Shown: positions 17,478-25,736 of the stretch, one piece after another
How positions within the stretch are numbered: the stretch's first letter is position 1
Layout of the letters: the number at the start of each line of letters is the position of its first letter
Assembly (NCBI GenBank): GCA_002399975.1
Contig: DHER01000101.1
Coordinates: 1 to 64,000, forward strand
Origin: Firmicutes bacterium UBA4845
GTDB lineage: Bacteria; Bacillota; Clostridia; Tissierellales; Sedimentibacteraceae
Length of the DNA: 64,000 bases
Direction: 5' to 3'
The notes under the pieces: generated by a model
Told to the model about the DNA's origin: nothing
Databases searched by the model: none
What the model saw: only the letters and a program-made list of their open reading frames with translations
Translations under genes and position numbers: made by a program

Positions 17478-18740
17478 TTATTTCCCCACTACTTCTTCAA
17501 GCCATATTTCTTCTATAATCGGTACTAAATTTGCAGGCATCTCAGGCAATCTCTTGCTTAACAGCTCTTCCTGAGTCAGCGTACCCTTACCGGTATCAAT
17601 TTTTTCAAACATTTCTTTTTCTTCGGGCGACAGCTTATTGTTGTCTACAACAGGCAGTGCCTTAAGCTTGTCAAACTGACCTGCCTGACCTTCGGCTGAC
17701 ATGAGGTAATCAATTACCACCATTGCTCCCTCTTTGTTCGGAGAATTATATGCAATGCCCATGTAGCTTGTATTTCCTATAGTTCCTTTATCAAATAAAT
17801 AAGTCCTGACAGTATCAGGATAAACACCATCTTCAATTCTGGTTGCCACTGAATAGGGACTGTAGCTTAAATTAAAATACAATTCCCCATCAGAAAACAT
17901 ATTCTCCTGTTCTGTTGATGAGGCAGGGAATGTTTTTCCCTCATTCCACAGGTATGGATTTAAGGATTTTAAATATTCCATGGCGGGCATTACTTCTTTT
18001 CTCACAGTTTCCTTATCCGCCTCCATATCCATAAACTGTTCATATCCGCAAATTTCGTATATTACATTTCTGACAAACGCTGAACCTGTAAAATCAGGAA
18101 GAGCCGGATATGTAACTTTTCCTTTATACTTTTTAACATATTCCAAAAATTCCTCCGCACCAGCAGGAGTTTCGGAAGTCTTTGCACTATCACCCATAAA
18201 AACAATCTGGGCCTTCCCATAGGGAGCCTCATAACCTTCTACAGGATAGCCGAAATCAAAGTTTGTTTCAGGATCTTCAGTGTCTATATATTTTTCATAA
18301 GAGGGCAGCTTGTCTAAAAACGGGCCATATAAAAGCGAATTTTCTTTTGCAGTAAAAAAGTTTTCTCCATTAATCCATATGACGTCAATACTTCCTGATG
18401 TACTACCCGCCTGTTTTTCTCCCGAAAGCTTATTTAATATCTGGTCTATGTCCATTGGAACAACTTCCAGTGTTATATCATATTTCTCTTTAAGTGCATT
18501 TGCCATATCGGTGTTGAGCCAGTTATTTCTATACTCATCACCACCCCAGCCATAAAAGGTAACCTTGGTACCTTTTGCTTTTTCTTCTATTTTGTCAAAA
18601 TTCATCTCTGACAAATATGTTTCCTCTACGGGAGCATCGTTATTTTGCTGCGGATCTGAATTATTTGAGCAGGAAACAGATACAACCATCATGACACACA
18701 AAACAATGCATAGCATAAAACCTATCTTTTTTCTTTTCAT
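17478..18740 (-). CDS. ABC transporter substrate-binding lipoprotein (YnjB-like)
   Basis: A 420-residue extracellular solute-binding lipoprotein. The signal peptide ends at VSVSC. The first domain contains TFYGWGGDEYRNNW and the segment VIWINGENFFTAKE, which I recognise as characteristic of the YnjB family (COG4134). The ligand of that family is not established. The start is the ATG after AAAGGA; an ATG 5 codons upstream has no site. It lies 17 bases after the nucleoside hydrolase gene, which hints at a nucleoside- or sugar-like ligand, but this is only context. Confidence 0.85.
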   Translation of the reverse strand: MKRKKIGFMLCIVLCVMMVVSVSCSNNSDPQQNNDAPVEETYLSEMNFDKIEEKAKGTKVTFYGWGGDEYRNNWLNTDMANALKEKYDITLEVVPMDIDQILNKLSGEKQAGSTSGSIDVIWINGENFFTAKENSLLYGPFLDKLPSYEKYIDTEDPETNFDFGYPVEGYEAPYGKAQIVFMGDSAKTSETPAGAEEFLEYVKKYKGKVTYPALPDFTGSAFVRNVIYEICGYEQFMDMEADKETVRKEVMPAMEYLKSLNPYLWNEGKTFPASSTEQENMFSDGELYFNLSYSPYSVATRIEDGVYPDTVRTYLFDKGTIGNTSYMGIAYNSPNKEGAMVVIDYLMSAEGQAGQFDKLKALPVVDNNKLSPEEKEMFEKIDTGKGTLTQEELLSKRLPEMPANLVPIIEEIWLEEVVGK

Positions 18741-18757
18741 CTTTTTTCCTTTCATTT

Positions 18758-19627
18758 TTAGTTTTTCGAAAATCTATCATACATTTCATACACATGATTT
18801 TCGTATTCCGCATCATTTATAATATGTGGAAGATTTATTTTTATTTTTTTTCCTTTTCCCATGAGGCATCCGCTTTTCAAGGATTCCATATCCGGAGAAA
18901 TATCAGTGGGACAATCACGGAACAAATGAGGATTTATAAGCATGGCAGCGGCATAAACATCCCATTTGTAAATTCCCTCATGACCAAACTCATTTTTTTC
19001 TCTCTCGAACCAGTATTCCGAGCTGTCATGAAACCATCTGATAAATTCATTATCACTTTTATCCAATTTATCATCAAAATCCTTCTTTTTAAACAAAGCA
19101 TCCATACAATTATTACCTGTAGCTATCTTTATGGATTTTCCCAAGGTAAGCACATTGTATGCAGCCTGATAATCACATGAAAAATTCAGTTCATTCAATG
19201 TTCTTCCGTTTATTTCAAGAGGTTTTGTAATTCCTCCCATCAGTGAGATTTCCATAACCTTTTCATAAAATTCATTATCCAGCTTCCATGCACAATGCAG
19301 GTTGGTAAGCGAGCCTGTGGCTAAAACAGATACTTCTCCCGGATATAAATTCACCATTTTTACGAGAAACATTGCAGCCGTGTTAGCCACACCGTCCTTA
19401 GTACCTCCCCTGAAAACAGGAATATGCGGCATCCCTATGTTTTTTACAAACTCTAAAGTGTTGGGGTATACTACATCCGCCGAATTATTCCCGAATGTTG
19501 CGGTTATGCCCAATAAATCCCATCCTGTATTTCCCAGTGTATATATAATTGCAAGTCCGTCATCAATATCACAACCCGCAACACCAAATGTATTGTCGCA
19601 GTCAATAATTATTTTCCTGTTTTTCAT
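18758..19627 (-). CDS. Inosine-uridine preferring nucleoside hydrolase family protein
   Basis: A 289-residue N-ribohydrolase. The calcium-binding aspartate cluster is DCDNTFGVAGCDIDDG at residues 9-24, a variant of the usual DxDxxxDD. Other family marks are the middle segment ATGSLTNL and the active-site region MGGI. These enzymes cut the glycosidic bond of ribonucleosides or thio-/seleno-nucleosides. In its operon (transport, glycosyltransferase-like, kinase-like and Fe-S proteins) it might depurinate an unusual adenosyl compound rather than serve plain salvage. No signal peptide, so it acts in the cytoplasm. Confidence 0.83.
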   Translation of the reverse strand: MKNRKIIIDCDNTFGVAGCDIDDGLAIIYTLGNTGWDLLGITATFGNNSADVVYPNTLEFVKNIGMPHIPVFRGGTKDGVANTAAMFLVKMVNLYPGEVSVLATGSLTNLHCAWKLDNEFYEKVMEISLMGGITKPLEINGRTLNELNFSCDYQAAYNVLTLGKSIKIATGNNCMDALFKKKDFDDKLDKSDNEFIRWFHDSSEYWFEREKNEFGHEGIYKWDVYAAAMLINPHLFRDCPTDISPDMESLKSGCLMGKGKKIKINLPHIINDAEYENHVYEMYDRFSKN

Positions 19628-19647
19628 AAGACTCCCATTAAAATCTT

Positions 19648-20631
19648 CTATCTAATCTTTTTATTTTTACAGGCAGCCATGTTCATAAGAGAACTTAGCC
19701 CTACAGCAGGTTTTTCCTTAGAATCAAATAATCTACATAATATATGCTCTGTTTCCGTTCCGCTTTTTGCAATCATGCCTGAACAAGTAGCGCAATATGT
19801 ATATATTTTTTCTTTATGGACTTTTGAAAAATCTTCAAGGAGGCTTTTAGTAATTAACGGTTCTTTAAAAGAAGCACTTCCTCCGGCACCGCAGCATTGA
19901 ATTCCTCCAATTTTTTTCATTTTGCCTCTTACCGCGTACCCTTCTATTTCTTTAAATATTTGCTGATCAATTTTATCCGGACATGGGATAAATACATCTA
20001 TGTCCTTATCCACAGGAGATATTTTCATTTTTAAATCTTTCAATTTTTCATAAATCATTACAACCATGACATCTAATCTATCCTTTAAATAATAATAACA
20101 GTTAGGGCATAATGTTATAATTTCCTCTACACCATAATCATGGAGTCTTTTTTCTAAATTCTCTATTATTTTTCTTCCCCTATCCACCATTCCCAGCTCA
20201 CTGACAGGCTTTCCGCAGCAATCTGTTATCGTACCAATTCCTTCTTCATTCATAAGTCTTGATACAATAATCTGTGTGGTTTTAGGAAAGTATGCAGGGA
20301 AATTACACCCGGTAAATAAAACTGACTTATATGAAGCATTCTTATAATTTTTAAATAAATAATCTTCCTTCTCCCAAAGAAGAAGTTTGTATCCTGCCCC
20401 CTTTAAACGTCCGCCGCCTTCTATAAAATTGTTCCTCATTTCCCAGGAAATTTTTCTTCCATTTATACCCACAGGGCATACTCTGACACACTCGTTACAA
20501 AGATAGCAGCTGTAGGCAAGTTCAGGCATATGCTTGTAATCATCTGAATTTATGTTGTATTTATTTAGGAATTTGCACACTTTCGTGCATCTTCCGCAGC
20601 CTATACACTTTCCATTGTTATTTTCAGCCAT
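19648..20631 (-). CDS. Iron-sulfur oxidoreductase with CCG domains (HdrD/GlpC-like)
   Basis: A 327-residue protein with two N-terminal [4Fe-4S] motifs (CIGCGRCTKVC at about 9-19 and CYLCNECVRVC at about 42-52) and two CCG domains (CCGKPVSELG and CCGAGGSASF with their partner cysteines). CCG domains bind special Fe-S clusters in heterodisulfide, lactate and glycerol-phosphate oxidoreductases. It is much shorter than a catalytic dehydrogenase and has no flavin domain, so it probably relays electrons or reduces a thiol/selenol species. Its start overlaps the end of the glycosyltransferase gene. It stops at TAG, with a TGA 8 codons later. Confidence 0.83.
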   Translation of the reverse strand: MAENNNGKCIGCGRCTKVCKFLNKYNINSDDYKHMPELAYSCYLCNECVRVCPVGINGRKISWEMRNNFIEGGGRLKGAGYKLLLWEKEDYLFKNYKNASYKSVLFTGCNFPAYFPKTTQIIVSRLMNEEGIGTITDCCGKPVSELGMVDRGRKIIENLEKRLHDYGVEEIITLCPNCYYYLKDRLDVMVVMIYEKLKDLKMKISPVDKDIDVFIPCPDKIDQQIFKEIEGYAVRGKMKKIGGIQCCGAGGSASFKEPLITKSLLEDFSKVHKEKIYTYCATCSGMIAKSGTETEHILCRLFDSKEKPAVGLSSLMNMAACKNKKIR

Positions 20632-21295
20632 TGTATATTTCTTCTATCCTTTCCACACTCTCTCCACGCCTGTACATATGTTGGAGAACCTGCATCACAA
20701 CCATAGTTTTTAACCGGCCATGCTTTAAAAAACGTCTTTCCAAAGTAAGTATTTCAGCGTCAGCAAGAATTATTTTACTTTCGTCCTTTTTTATGTTCAT
20801 AGAAAGCTGATAATCTTCCATTATGCTTATTTCAGGATAACTACCTATTTCAGCAAAATATTTTTTTGTAATAAATATTCCCTGGTCGCCAAAGGCAATG
20901 TTCCTTATTTTTACTCTGGTGTTTGACATGAAAGCGCAAATTTTCATTAAAATACTTTTGCTGTCAAACCTTATTCTGAAGCATCCTGCCTTGCCTTTTT
21001 TCAAGGCATCCTCCACAGATTTAAGCAGATCCACGGGAACTTTACTGTCGCTGTGTAAAAACATCAGAACCTCTCCTTTTGCAAAGGTTGAACCATAGTT
21101 CATCTGACAGCCTCGCCCGCTTTTAAGAGATTTAACTATAAAAAATTCTTCTTTAACAATATTAAAAGTATTATCAGTACTTCCCCCATCCACAAATATC
21201 ACTTCGTGATCGCCCTGAATTCCTTTCAGCGATTCCATAAAATCACGTATATTTTTCTCCTCGTTATATACGGGAATTATTATAGAAATAAGCAT
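20624..21295 (-). CDS. Family 2 glycosyltransferase (TIGR04283-like)
   Basis: A 223-residue GT-A protein. The start IIIPVYNEEKNI, the VFVDGGSTDNT loop (here VIFVDGGSTDNT) and the FLHSDS metal-site variant match the small family TIGR04283, named for association with radical SAM/selenium-domain proteins and later linked to arsenosugar synthesis. ATG overlaps the stop of the kinase-like gene (TAATG). It partners the TIGR04282-like protein two genes upstream. No ArsS or ArsM gene lies in the window, so the sugar acceptor is unknown. Confidence 0.8.
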   Translation of the reverse strand: MLISIIIPVYNEEKNIRDFMESLKGIQGDHEVIFVDGGSTDNTFNIVKEEFFIVKSLKSGRGCQMNYGSTFAKGEVLMFLHSDSKVPVDLLKSVEDALKKGKAGCFRIRFDSKSILMKICAFMSNTRVKIRNIAFGDQGIFITKKYFAEIGSYPEISIMEDYQLSMNIKKDESKIILADAEILTLERRFLKHGRLKTMVVMQVLQHMYRRGESVERIEEIYNG

Positions 21296-22308
21296 TAGCA
21301 GCCTCTCACATATTCATCCCTTATAAACTCAAGGAACTTTACATCCATATAATGATTGATTTTTTCACGAGTATCTTCATTTTTCAGTTTTCTGCCCGGG
21401 CGATTGTATTCAACCCACGCCATGGAACACCAGGTTATGCCCCTTAGACAGGTCATTACAATGTATGGAGAAACACAGCCTTTTAAGAATTCAAAATCTC
21501 CGTATCTGTTAGAATATCTGCTGTAGCATTCTAAAAATAAATCTATGTCCTCCGGTCTCAAAATGCTGTCTGTTTTCCAGAATGTTGTGGTAGAAGCAAG
21601 AAAGTGACCTAAATCCTGGGATGCATATGCAAATAAAGGTTTCTCCCAGTCAATAACATAATCACGTTTTCTGTCGCCATTAATACTATTAATAAGGAAG
21701 TTTCCGGAATTAAGCTCGGTGTTAATTATACACCGCTTTTCTCTATTAGCCGGCATATCTGTCAGCCTCTTACCTGTTTTAAGCAAATCCATTATCAGAT
21801 TTTTCACATCCTTTGACCCCATACCTGAATCAATATATACCTGAAACATTTTCTCACATTCGTCAAAAATTGCTTTCAGAGGAAATTCTGGTGAAATAAG
21901 GTGGTGGGCATTAAAAATTTCATAGTTGTGTATATCCGCAAGACATTGCGCCGCCGCAGCCATATCAGTTTTATAAACAAGAGGACGCCCTGGAAGATAC
22001 TCCATAGCTAAAAATCCATAGGGAATAGCTGTCTTACTGTCATCCACAAATAATGCCTTAGGAGTCCTTTTAGTTTTCTCAAGAAGCTTTAAAGCATCAT
22101 ATTCATAGCTTATCTGATTTTTCAAGTTCATCTGGCTTCCTGTATTTATTCTTAAAACAAGCCTTTCTCCGGTTTCAGGATGTAAAAACAAATAGTTTGC
22201 ATTATATTCTCCCTGACCTAAAGGTGTAAACTCCATGTTATTCATACGTTTAATTTTTAAAAATTTACAAAATTTATCTGATTTTAGTACATCGCTGACT
22301 TTTATCAT
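21295..22308 (-). CDS. Aminoglycoside/choline-kinase-like phosphotransferase
   Basis: A 337-residue kinase-fold protein. Marks are the N-lobe LVLRINTGSQ with the ATP-binding lysine replaced by arginine, the catalytic-loop region CIINTELNSGNFLI where the usual HxDxxxxN Asp appears as Glu, and the metal-binding YVIDWEKP. The loop therefore departs from the HGDLHPGN consensus (N-T-E-L-N-S-G-N). It may phosphorylate a small alcohol or sugar, or may be impaired. It is tightly coupled to both neighbours in the operon. Confidence 0.75.
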   Translation of the reverse strand: MIKVSDVLKSDKFCKFLKIKRMNNMEFTPLGQGEYNANYLFLHPETGERLVLRINTGSQMNLKNQISYEYDALKLLEKTKRTPKALFVDDSKTAIPYGFLAMEYLPGRPLVYKTDMAAAAQCLADIHNYEIFNAHHLISPEFPLKAIFDECEKMFQVYIDSGMGSKDVKNLIMDLLKTGKRLTDMPANREKRCIINTELNSGNFLINSINGDRKRDYVIDWEKPLFAYASQDLGHFLASTTTFWKTDSILRPEDIDLFLECYSRYSNRYGDFEFLKGCVSPYIVMTCLRGITWCSMAWVEYNRPGRKLKNEDTREKINHYMDVKFLEFIRDEYVRGC

Positions 22309-22318
22309 ATAATCTCCA

Positions 22319-22990
22319 TTAAGCCTTATATATCTCCATGTCTTTCAGGGCTTTTCTTGTATGAGAAAGTCCATGTTGTAAATCACACTGAAGGTAATCT
22401 ACAAGCTTTAACAAATCATCTTTTTCATCTATGTCAAAAAGAGTCCTTCCAACTCCATAGCTCTTTCCCGACTGTTTAACAACATCCTCTGTACGTGCAA
22501 ATACCGTGTCCGTTCCGTATGAAATATTAAAAATGGAATCACAGGGGCTTTTCATCCCTATTAAATAATATCCCCCATCCAGTGTAGGAGAAATAACCAC
22601 ATCTTTTGAACCTAAAATATTAAATGCTTCATTAATGTCACCAATGCTGATTAAAGGGACATCACTTCCAATAAGGACGCATGCCTGGTATTTTTCCAAA
22701 ACAGAGTTTATTGCAAAATTCATTCTTTCTCCCAGGTTATCACCTTTCTGAGGCACAAAGCAGGCAGTATCATTCACCATGTTTTTTAATATGCCGGCCT
22801 TATTTTTAGGTGTATAGCTGAGGAAAATATCCCCGTCAAAATTCTTTATCTCGTTATAGACATCTTTTATAAATGCTTCGTGCAAAGCTGCACATTGTTC
22901 TTCTGTTAAAAAAGGATATAGACGAGTCTTTGTCTTCCCTGGCAATGGCACTCGTGTAAACAGTATAACAGCTTTTGGTCTTAAAGTCAT
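22319..22990 (-). CDS. DUF2064 / TIGR04282-like nucleotidyl- or glycosyltransferase
   Basis: A 223-residue GT-A-like protein. LFTRVPLPGKTKTRLYP near the N-terminus and ISPTLDGGYYLIG are the signatures of DUF2064/TIGR04282, the usual partner of TIGR04283 proteins. The fold resembles molybdopterin nucleotidyltransferases, and the natural substrate is unsettled. I placed the start at the ATG after AGGTGG; an in-frame ATG 18 codons upstream has no site. It lies between the TVP38-type gene and the kinase-like gene. Confidence 0.82.
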   Translation of the reverse strand: MTLRPKAVILFTRVPLPGKTKTRLYPFLTEEQCAALHEAFIKDVYNEIKNFDGDIFLSYTPKNKAGILKNMVNDTACFVPQKGDNLGERMNFAINSVLEKYQACVLIGSDVPLISIGDINEAFNILGSKDVVISPTLDGGYYLIGMKSPCDSIFNISYGTDTVFARTEDVVKQSGKSYGVGRTLFDIDEKDDLLKLVDYLQCDLQHGLSHTRKALKDMEIYKA

Positions 22991-23064
22991 ATCCATTCCA
23001 CCTGTTTCATACTTTTTCTCATATTTTGTAAAGACCGTCAACATAAACTTTTATGTTTTGTATC

Positions 23065-23751
23065 TTAACTTTTCTTCTTCTTTGAAAAATATATCTGCCT
23101 GAGCAAAATAACTAAAACCGATAATGCAAATAATATCATCAGTGCCGCTACAAACAGCTTGGCTCCACCTGTAAGCATTCCGCCAACATAGGAATATATA
23201 ATGGTGGCGGGAAGCTGCCCTATACCTGTAGCTATAAAAAAAGGCCAGAATTTCATGGAGGTCAACCCTGCTGCATAACTGACAATATCAAAAGATATAA
23301 ACGGCAGCAGTCTTGCTATAATAATCGAATGCTTGCCATACTTTTCAAAAAACTCATCTATCTGACCCAAACCCGCCTTGCTTGTAAGCTTTTCCGTAAT
23401 ATCTCTCCCAAGGATTCTTGCAATATAAAAACATAGAGCAGATCCCGCCATAGCACTGCTCCATGACAATATAGCTCCCTGCCACCAGCCAAACAAATTG
23501 GCATTTGCGAAGGTTATGAGAAAAGCCGGCAAAGGAGCAATTATTGACTGAAAAATCATGAGGCATGCCGAAACAATCATGGCATAAGTACCATACTTCG
23601 ATATAAAATCCCGTACAACGGCAAAATCTCCCGAAGCAAACATGTCAAATACTGAGTTGACAAAAGAATTAACAGCAGGATTGAAGAAATATATCATCGC
23701 CGCTCCTGCCGCCAATATAATAAGCAAAATTTTAGAAATGTGCTTTCTCAA
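23065..23751 (-). CDS. TVP38/TMEM64-family membrane protein
   Basis: A 228-residue integral membrane protein of the VTT (DedA-like) family, with about five to six hydrophobic segments. Conserved marks are NANLFGWWQGAILSW, the arginine-rich FYIARILGRD and ARLLPFISFDIVSYAAGL. These proteins are proposed lipid scramblases or small-molecule carriers; E. coli YdjX and YdjZ of the ydjXYZ-ynjABCDEF cluster belong here. It is the first gene of this ten-gene operon. The start is TTG, six bases after GGAGG. Confidence 0.85.
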   Translation of the reverse strand: MRKHISKILLIILAAGAAMIYFFNPAVNSFVNSVFDMFASGDFAVVRDFISKYGTYAMIVSACLMIFQSIIAPLPAFLITFANANLFGWWQGAILSWSSAMAGSALCFYIARILGRDITEKLTSKAGLGQIDEFFEKYGKHSIIIARLLPFISFDIVSYAAGLTSMKFWPFFIATGIGQLPATIIYSYVGGMLTGGAKLFVAALMILFALSVLVILLRQIYFSKKKKS

Positions 23752-23996
23752 TGAATACCTCCATTTTCAAAAGATTAATTATAAAAACAAAAATCTTTGT
23801 ATTAAAACAAATAACTTTCTTATATAATTTATAACCTTCCATTTTATATTTTTAAAACAATCATCATTCTTGTCCAAACTTTGCATGCTTTCAGTATATT
23901 TTATTCTTGTTAAAAAATCTAATGAAATTCTTTTATACCTTTGCCTGCATCTATTGATAAATTTCATACCTGTATTTATAAATTACCAAAATTAAA

Positions 23997-24019
23997 GGAA
24001 GGCACATTGCGCACCTTCC
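23997..24019 (-). terminator. Terminator after the lyase operon
   Basis: GGAAGGTGC pairs with GTGCCTTCC (two G-U pairs) around a 5-base loop, followed on the minus strand by TTTAATTTT. The gap 23752-24155 holds this hairpin, repeat copy A and the presumed promoter of the TVP38-led operon, for which I see no clear boxes. Confidence 0.65.
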
Positions 24020-24102
24020 CTTCTTTTTTAACTTTCTAATTACTGCACCCCTAAATGCAGGTTAAAATGAGAAAATCCTAACATATCAGTTACCCCCCTG
24101 TT

Positions 24103-24160
24103 TGTCTTTTCAGTCTTATGTCAAAAAAGACAGATGAAACGTCCCCGCGTCTTTCTTAGA
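24103..24160 (+). repeat. Dispersed repeat, copy A
   Basis: Contains the core AAAGACAGATGAAACGTCCC followed by GCGTCTTT, bounded by the inverted ends AAAGAC/GTCTTT. Copies B, C and D share the core. The design resembles REP-like elements mobilised by Y1 (RAYT) transposases. It overlaps the last codons of the neighbouring lyase gene. Confidence 0.65.
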
Positions 24161-25718
24161 ACTTCAACTCTCCTATTTCATTTTCAACTATTTCAACGAT
24201 TGTCATTTCTTGAATTTGTTTCAAAATATATTCAATATCCGGATAAATATATCTGTCTTCATCTAACATAGGTACACTTTCTCTTAGAAAATCATGAACC
24301 TTTTTTGTTACAGGCGATTGTTTTAAAGGTTTCAATAAATCAATTGCCTGCAAACTTACCATGATTTCTATAGATACCATATATTGAAGTTTTTTAGAAG
24401 CAATTAAAGCCTTCTTGGCTGCAAAATATCCCATGGAAACAGGATCTTCCTGATTAGCACAGGTTGATATACTATCTACAGTTGACGGATGAGAAAGTAC
24501 TTTTATTTCTCCCAGTAATCCTGCCGACGTATATTGGGGAATCATGAATCCATTATTTAAACCCGGCTCTGTCACTAAAAATGCCGGCAATCCCCCATTT
24601 AAATTTCTATTCACCATCCTGTCTGTACTACGTTCAACCAAGTTTCCTATAATTGATGCAGCCATACATAACATATCCGCATGGGAACCCACATATGAAC
24701 CATCAAAGTTACCACACATTAATGCTTCATCTATATTATTTTCGCTGAATATTTCCGGATTATCACTGGATGAATACATTTCATCCATAATTACTTCATA
24801 GGCTTCCTTAATTAACTTTTTACATGATCCGCAAATTTGAGGCATTGCTCTCAAAACATACGCGTCCTGAACCTTATCATCCATGTATTTTTCGCTGATC
24901 TCACTATCTTTTAACATTTTGAGAATATTTTCTGCTGATGTGATTTGTTCGTCATGTTTTTTAGCATTATGTATTCTTGGATCAAGAGCTTTTACAGTTG
25001 CTCTCAGCGCTTCATATACTAATGCACCAGAAACTTCGATGTTTTTCATTGCAACAATCATTTCATATAAAGCTAATAACGCTAAAGCAGTAACAGTCAT
25101 AGAACCATTAAGTAAAGAAAGACCTTCTTTGCACCCAAATTCCACAGGTTTCAAATTATATTCTTTTAACACTTCTGGGGCCGGAACCTTTTTATGATTT
25201 TTTAAAATATACCCTTCCCCCATAAATGTCAGCGCTATATGAGCTTCTACCCCAAGATATCCTACAGAACCCTCGCCGGGAGCAAAAGGAATAATATTAT
25301 TATTTAAAAAATTCTTTATTAACTCTAAAGTATTTAGTGAAATACCTGAATGACCCTTTCCTGTATTTAAAATCATCATAAGAAGTATTGCCCTTATTTG
25401 TTCTTCATTTAAAGGCTCTCCTACAGCACATGCATGAGACCTTACAATATTTTTTTGCAATTGAGCAGCATCTTTTGTAGAAATAGTATATCGAACATTT
25501 TCTCCGAAACCTGTAGTTACACCGTATATTATTCTTTCTTCATTTAAAAACCTGTCTATAATATTTCTGCTTTTAGCTACATTCCTGATAAATTCTTCAC
25601 TATAGGAAATTGTCGCCTTATATTTAGCTACTGCAATAAATTCTTCCAACGACAATAAGCAATCCGTAATAACCACTGTTTTGATATTTTTTACATTTTT
25701 AATAGTCACTTTATCCAT
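24156..25718 (-). CDS. MIO-less aromatic amino acid lyase paralog 1 (ergothionase-like)
   Basis: A 520-residue member of the histidine/phenylalanine ammonia-lyase superfamily over its full length. Most active-site landmarks are kept: Tyr65 in IYGVTTGFG, LLNGSMT, VQDAYVLRAMPQ, SSDNPEIF, GNFDGSYVG and CANQEDPVSMG. The cofactor triad is not: where HutH has GSVG-ASG-DLAP, this has GSVG-YLG-VEAH at 150-160, so no MIO group can form. Ergothionase, which eliminates trimethylamine from ergothioneine, is a known lyase of this superfamily without MIO. With a betaine carrier and TMA methyltransferase in the window, a trimethylamine lyase is the best reading. A ribosome site GAGGAG precedes the ATG. Confidence 0.85.
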   Translation of the reverse strand: MDKVTIKNVKNIKTVVITDCLLSLEEFIAVAKYKATISYSEEFIRNVAKSRNIIDRFLNEERIIYGVTTGFGENVRYTISTKDAAQLQKNIVRSHACAVGEPLNEEQIRAILLMMILNTGKGHSGISLNTLELIKNFLNNNIIPFAPGEGSVGYLGVEAHIALTFMGEGYILKNHKKVPAPEVLKEYNLKPVEFGCKEGLSLLNGSMTVTALALLALYEMIVAMKNIEVSGALVYEALRATVKALDPRIHNAKKHDEQITSAENILKMLKDSEISEKYMDDKVQDAYVLRAMPQICGSCKKLIKEAYEVIMDEMYSSSDNPEIFSENNIDEALMCGNFDGSYVGSHADMLCMAASIIGNLVERSTDRMVNRNLNGGLPAFLVTEPGLNNGFMIPQYTSAGLLGEIKVLSHPSTVDSISTCANQEDPVSMGYFAAKKALIASKKLQYMVSIEIMVSLQAIDLLKPLKQSPVTKKVHDFLRESVPMLDEDRYIYPDIEYILKQIQEMTIVEIVENEIGELKF

Positions 25719-25736
25719 TTTACTTTCTCCTCTGAC

